Below the pieces are notes generated by a model, which was not told the DNA's origin, searched no databases, and saw nothing but the letters and a program-made list of their open reading frames with translations. The position numbers and the translations under genes were made by a program. A DNA stretch of 64,000 bases. Origin: Devosia riboflavina. GTDB lineage: Bacteria > Pseudomonadota > Alphaproteobacteria > Rhizobiales > Devosiaceae. Position 1 is the stretch's first letter, and each line of letters starts with the position of its first letter. The DNA is taken from assembly GCF_000743575.1 (NCBI RefSeq), contig NZ_JQGC01000033.1, positions 62,001 through 126,000 on the forward strand, in the 5' to 3' direction. Shown in pieces: positions 61,236-64,000 of the stretch.

Positions 61236-61685
61236 ATGAAAAAGACCGTCACCTGGATCTTGATCGCGGATGGTACTCAGGCCCGAGTGCTGGAAAATAC
61301 CGGACCCGGAAAAGGACTGGCGACCGTGAAGGGGCTGGATTGGTCCATCGAGCCGCTCCAGAGCCAGGACATCAATTCCGACCGCCCCGGCCGCGGCTTT
61401 TCTTCTGGCGGCTCCGCCCGTTCCGCCATGGAGCCCAAGACCGACCCGGCCCAGCACCGGGAAGCCGAATTCGTGCGCTCGGTGGCCGAAGTGCTTGACC
61501 GCAAGGCCAAGGATGGCGCCTTCGATCGTCTGGTGATTGCGGCTGCGCCCATCGCCCTGGGCAATCTGCGCAAGGTCATGTCCGATCATGTGAAAAAGAC
61601 CATTCTTGCCGAACTCGACAAGGACCTGACCAACCTGCCGACACCGAGCATCGACAAGCATCTGGATGGGATTATCGCCGTGTGA
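61236..61685 (+). CDS. Host attachment family protein
   Basis: A 149-residue protein from the ATG at 61236 (AGGAG eight bases upstream). TWILIADGTQARVLENTGPGKGL opens it, with RSAMEPKTDPAQHREAEFVRSVAEVLDRKAKDGAFDRLVIAAAPIALGNLRKVMSDHVKKTILAELDKDLTNL following. These match the host_attach family first linked with attachment of rhizobia or agrobacteria to host cells. The fold is like the peptide-release-factor/baeRF group, suggesting a possible ribosome role; the attachment role is not proven. Single gene. A family A repeat follows. Confidence 0.88.
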   Translation: MKKTVTWILIADGTQARVLENTGPGKGLATVKGLDWSIEPLQSQDINSDRPGRGFSSGGSARSAMEPKTDPAQHREAEFVRSVAEVLDRKAKDGAFDRLVIAAAPIALGNLRKVMSDHVKKTILAELDKDLTNLPTPSIDKHLDGIIAV

Positions 61686-61722
61686 GCGGCGATTGGTTCA
61701 CATCAACCAAAATTCCCCCTCA

Positions 61723-61799
61723 GTCGTCACCGCCCGGCTTGTCCGGGCGGTCCATGCTGCGGCTCGATGGATTGCCCGGACAAGCCGGGCAATGACGAT
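61723..61799. repeat. Palindromic repeat, family A copy 2
   Basis: A 77-base element with GTCGTCACC and ATGACGA ends and hairpins CCGCCCGGCTTGTCCGGGCGG and TTGCCCGGACAAGCCGGGCAA. It matches the element at 37419-37495 in length and architecture, with compensating changes in the stems. Confidence 0.8.
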
Positions 61800-61876
61800 G
61801 GAGTTTTAGATTTGCCACCAAGGGATTAGCGCCATCTGCGGAATCACCTCGCGAGGCCGATGAGTGCTGTTCGCGA

Positions 61877-62713
61877 CTATTCGTCGTCGTCCGGCTCGAG
61901 ATCCTCTCCCGCCAGCGCATCGAGAAATTCGTCGAGCATGCGGTTGATGAGATCGGGCCGCTCGATGCTGGGGATATGCGCTACCCCTTCGAGCACCGCA
62001 GCGAAGGAATTGGGCATGGTCTCGGAGAGATGCTCGTGCCGCTCGATCAGCGCGGTAAAATCCTCATCGCCGACGATCAGCATGGTGGGCGCCGTAACGG
62101 CATCGACACGGCTCCAGGCGTCGGGCCGCGGCTCTTCCCGCGTCAGTGCCGGCTTGGCCAGCGCCTTGGCGTTCATGTCGAGAAACAGTTCGCGCGTGGA
62201 GCCGCCGACGCGGCCGCTCTGGGCCCGCGGACCATCAAGCCATTCATGCGCCTGGACCTTGTTGAGAAGATCGAGATCGCCGCGCTCCCAGGCATCTTCC
62301 TCGGCCATTTCGATGGCGCTTTCCTCCGCCGTCGCAGTCCAGGGCGCACCGGTGATGGAGGTGCCGATCAGCACGAGGCCAATGACCCGGCCGGGGTTCT
62401 TCAAGGCAAAATCCACCGCCAGCCCGCCGCCCATGGAGCAGCCGACAAAGATGGCAGCATGAATATCGAAGGCGTCGAGAACCGCCTCGAGATCGTCGAG
62501 ATGGCTGAAGGGTTCGTCGGCGCTGACCGCATCGCCATAGCCGCGCCGATCATAGGCGATCGCGTGCCAGCCATTGTCGGCAGCCAGCCGCATCTGGTCG
62601 TGCCACATGCGATGGTCGCACACGCCTGCATGCAGGAACACCACCGGCAGGCCATCGCCCAGTTCGACGCCCGTCAGTGTCGCGCCATCGATATCAATAC
62701 TGAATTCGTCCAT
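61877..62713 (-). CDS. Alpha/beta hydrolase
   Basis: A 278-residue hydrolase from the ATG at 62713: oxyanion region GLPVVFLHAGVCDHRMWHDQM, nucleophile elbow VGCSMGGGLAVDFAL (Ser), acid in LIVGDEDFTALIERHEHL and His in VLEGVAHIPSIERPDLIN. It is cytoplasmic with no signal. The substrate cannot be inferred. Its ATG overlaps the TAA of the upstream small secreted-protein gene by one base, so the two, and the next, form an operon. Confidence 0.9.
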   Translation of the reverse strand: MDEFSIDIDGATLTGVELGDGLPVVFLHAGVCDHRMWHDQMRLAADNGWHAIAYDRRGYGDAVSADEPFSHLDDLEAVLDAFDIHAAIFVGCSMGGGLAVDFALKNPGRVIGLVLIGTSITGAPWTATAEESAIEMAEEDAWERGDLDLLNKVQAHEWLDGPRAQSGRVGGSTRELFLDMNAKALAKPALTREEPRPDAWSRVDAVTAPTMLIVGDEDFTALIERHEHLSETMPNSFAAVLEGVAHIPSIERPDLINRMLDEFLDALAGEDLEPDDDE

Positions 62714-63045
62714 TACCACGCGCAGATTTCCGTTTCGGTCGCGTCGCTCTTCCAGCAGGCCCGGTCTTTCTTGGCCCTGAAATAGGTTCCCGGCAGGGGC
62801 ACGGCGCGTCCGCCCGCTTCATAGGTGGCGCTGACAAAGCCCTGCCCGTCTGCCTCGATCCACAGTTCGAAGGTCGGCTTGCCGGCCGCAGAAATGCGGA
62901 AGCTGCCGGCCTCGTCGAGCCGCTGAAAGTCGCATCCATATTCGCCGTCGTCGGTGGTGAAGCAGCGCGCTTCCTTGGCCATCGCCGCCGGCATGACCAT
63001 CAGCATGGCCAGCAATGCGGCGAAACTGGCGCGCGCCAGCTTCAT
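62713..63045 (-). CDS. Secreted four-cysteine protein (paralogue 1)
   Basis: A 110-residue protein: signal peptide MKLARASFAALLAMLMVMPA then AMA, then a mature domain with four cysteines (ARCFTTDDGEYGCDF near the start, RACWKSDATETEICAW at the end). Paired cysteines at both ends suggest two disulfides in a periplasmic beta-rich domain. It shares this plan with the next upstream gene. Overlaps at both ends (four bases with the paralogue, one with the hydrolase) indicate coupled translation. Family not recognised. Confidence 0.75.
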   Translation of the reverse strand: MKLARASFAALLAMLMVMPAAMAKEARCFTTDDGEYGCDFQRLDEAGSFRISAAGKPTFELWIEADGQGFVSATYEAGGRAVPLPGTYFRAKKDRACWKSDATETEICAW

Positions 63046-63380
63046 TCGAACACCAGGGCGCAGAACTTGACCTCGTCCCGCTCCGCCTGCCAGCAGCCGG
63101 GTTCTTCCGCGAGCGGCGCGAACGTGCCCAGGTCGCCGGGAAGCTGTCCGGGCCTCGCGTCGGCCGCGATGAGATAGCCGAGCCCTTCATTTTCTTCGAC
63201 AAGAACAAATGCGAAGGTCTGGCCGTCGGGCAAGGCGAAGGTCAGTCCGCCGCCATCGGTCTCCACCTCGCACTCGAACTCGTCGTAGCCCGTCAACGAG
63301 CACTGACCCGATACGGCCAATGCCGGAGCCGCGAGGGCAAGGCTGGCTGCCAGCATCGCCCCCGTGATCATAATCTTCAT
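63042..63380 (-). CDS. Secreted four-cysteine protein (paralogue 2)
   Basis: A 112-residue protein: signal peptide MKIMITGAMLAASLALAAPA then LA, mature domain opening GQCSLTGYDEFECEVETDGGG and closing PGCWQAERDEVKFCALVFE. The four cysteines, the GC-W pair near the end and the central hydrophobic strands (LTFALPDGQTFAFVLVEEN) line up with paralogue 1, so the two are diverged tandem duplicates. Its stop overlaps the start of paralogue 1 (ATGA). Periplasmic, function unknown. Confidence 0.75.
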   Translation of the reverse strand: MKIMITGAMLAASLALAAPALAVSGQCSLTGYDEFECEVETDGGGLTFALPDGQTFAFVLVEENEGLGYLIAADARPGQLPGDLGTFAPLAEEPGCWQAERDEVKFCALVFE

Positions 63381-63516
63381 GCATTCCCCCAGAACGCCAG
63401 ATAACCAAAGACCCTTGGGCCCTGGAAACCAAGCTTATGGCAGAAATCGCAGCAAACCCAATGTGTATTATTGCGCTTTGAAGACGATGGTAAAGGCCTG
63501 CTCTTGGGAAAGCGGC

Positions 63517-63909
63517 CTATTCGACGATACGGCCCGCCAGCAAGGGCGTCAGGGCCCGCTCGATATCCTGCTGGGAATAGGGTTTGACGATGACGGCATG
63601 GCTCTGCCATTCGGGTGGCAGACCGGCCCGGCCATACCCGGTTGCGAAAACCAGCGGCACGCCGCGCTCTTTCAAAATCTGCGCTACGGGAAACACAGTC
63701 GTGCCCCCGATATTGACGTCAAGGATGGCGACATCGACCGGCCCGAGCGTTTCCGCCACCGTAATGGCCTGATCGAGGCGCATCGCCTGCGCCACCACTT
63801 CGCATCCGAGATCGGCAAGCGCATCTTCGAGACCGAAGAGCACCAGCGTTTCATCCTCGACGACAAAGGCCCGGCTGCCGGCGAACTTGGCCAAGAACGA
63901 CTCCCACAC
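63517..63909 (-). CDS. Single-domain response regulator
   Basis: A receiver-only protein of about 130 residues: acidic pair AFVVEDETLVLFGLEDAL, phosphoacceptor Asp in DVAILDVNIGG, Thr in LVFATGYGR and Lys in VIVKPYSQQDIERAL. No output domain, so it probably relays phosphate or acts by protein contact. The start is uncertain: GTG 63909 gives MWESFLAKF, but a TTG a few codons later has GGGAG six bases before it. It lies just after the apparent end of a histidine kinase at the window edge, a likely partner. Confidence 0.85.
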   Translation of the reverse strand: MWESFLAKFAGSRAFVVEDETLVLFGLEDALADLGCEVVAQAMRLDQAITVAETLGPVDVAILDVNIGGTTVFPVAQILKERGVPLVFATGYGRAGLPPEWQSHAVIVKPYSQQDIERALTPLLAGRIVE

Positions 63910-63967
63910 GCAATCGACGGCCGACTCATCCGACCATCGCGAAACTAACTGGCAGGCGCTTTGGGGC

Positions 63968-64000
63968 TCAAGACCCCGGTCGCAAAGCGACGATAAATTC
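63968..64000 (-). CDS. C-terminal end of a probable histidine kinase (partial)
   Basis: The last ten codons before a TGA at 63970-63968 read EFIVALRPGS. This is a common ending of HATPase_c domains (after a G-T or G-x-x-F turn). The rest lies beyond the window. With a receiver gene starting about 60 bases downstream, a kinase is the natural reading, but ten residues are little evidence. Confidence 0.35.
   Translation of the reverse strand, partial: EFIVALRPGS

Overview
The window looks like chromosomal DNA of a GC-rich alphaproteobacterium of the order Hyphomicrobiales, plausibly near Devosia (inference; no 16S rRNA is present). Clues are an alphaproteobacterial SspB followed by a ribbon-helix-helix gene, a division and cell-wall cluster running on into lpxC, bamD, recN and ligA, a long-tailed FtsZ, a DUF2336 protein, HWE/HisKA_2-type kinases, and a rhizobial-type intergenic mosaic repeat. 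Genes are dense, often with ATGA stop/start overlaps, and no intergenic stretch exceeds about 300 bases apart from the one holding rnpB.

Region by region. 1-15 kb: sspB, an RHH regulator, a large AsmA protein, a secreted phytase-type esterase with a candidate PhoB box, uvrD, a YbjQ protein, a membrane diguanylate cyclase, prmA, two paralogous 43/44-residue proteins missed by ordinary ORF calling, and an aminopeptidase P. 15-18.2 kb: four secreted proteins of unknown function on the minus strand downstream of ligA; three of them are diverged paralogues. 18-27.5 kb: ligA, recN, a methyltransferase, a frameshifted NlpC/P60-like gene, bamD, lpxC and ftsZ. 27.5-30.5 kb: an accessory block (VOC protein, nucleotidyltransferase, FMN reductase, HxlR regulator) that separates ftsA from ftsZ. 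30.5-44.8 kb: the core cluster in transcription order rsmH, ftsL, ftsI, murE, murF, mraY, ftsW, murG, murC, ddl, ftsQ, ftsA. mraZ, murD and murB are missing from their usual places.

45-64 kb: a three-gene phosphorelay operon (CHASE3 kinase, receiver, receiver-HWE kinase), a two-gene carboxynorspermidine polyamine pathway, two tandem two-cysteine secreted micropeptides, the RNase P RNA gene, a TerB/DnaJ protein, metF under an ArsR-methyltransferase regulator with a perfect 24-bp palindrome, a DUF2336 protein, the katG/oxyR divergent pair, rarD, a host-attachment family protein, an alpha/beta hydrolase, two four-cysteine secreted paralogues, a receiver-only regulator and the very end of what is probably a histidine kinase.

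Four families of intergenic palindromic repeats are scattered through the window, two of them inside the division cluster. I found no phage, transposase, CRISPR array or tRNA gene. The most interesting unexplained items are the three families of small or secreted paralogous proteins, the altered division cluster, and the candidate regulatory palindromes.
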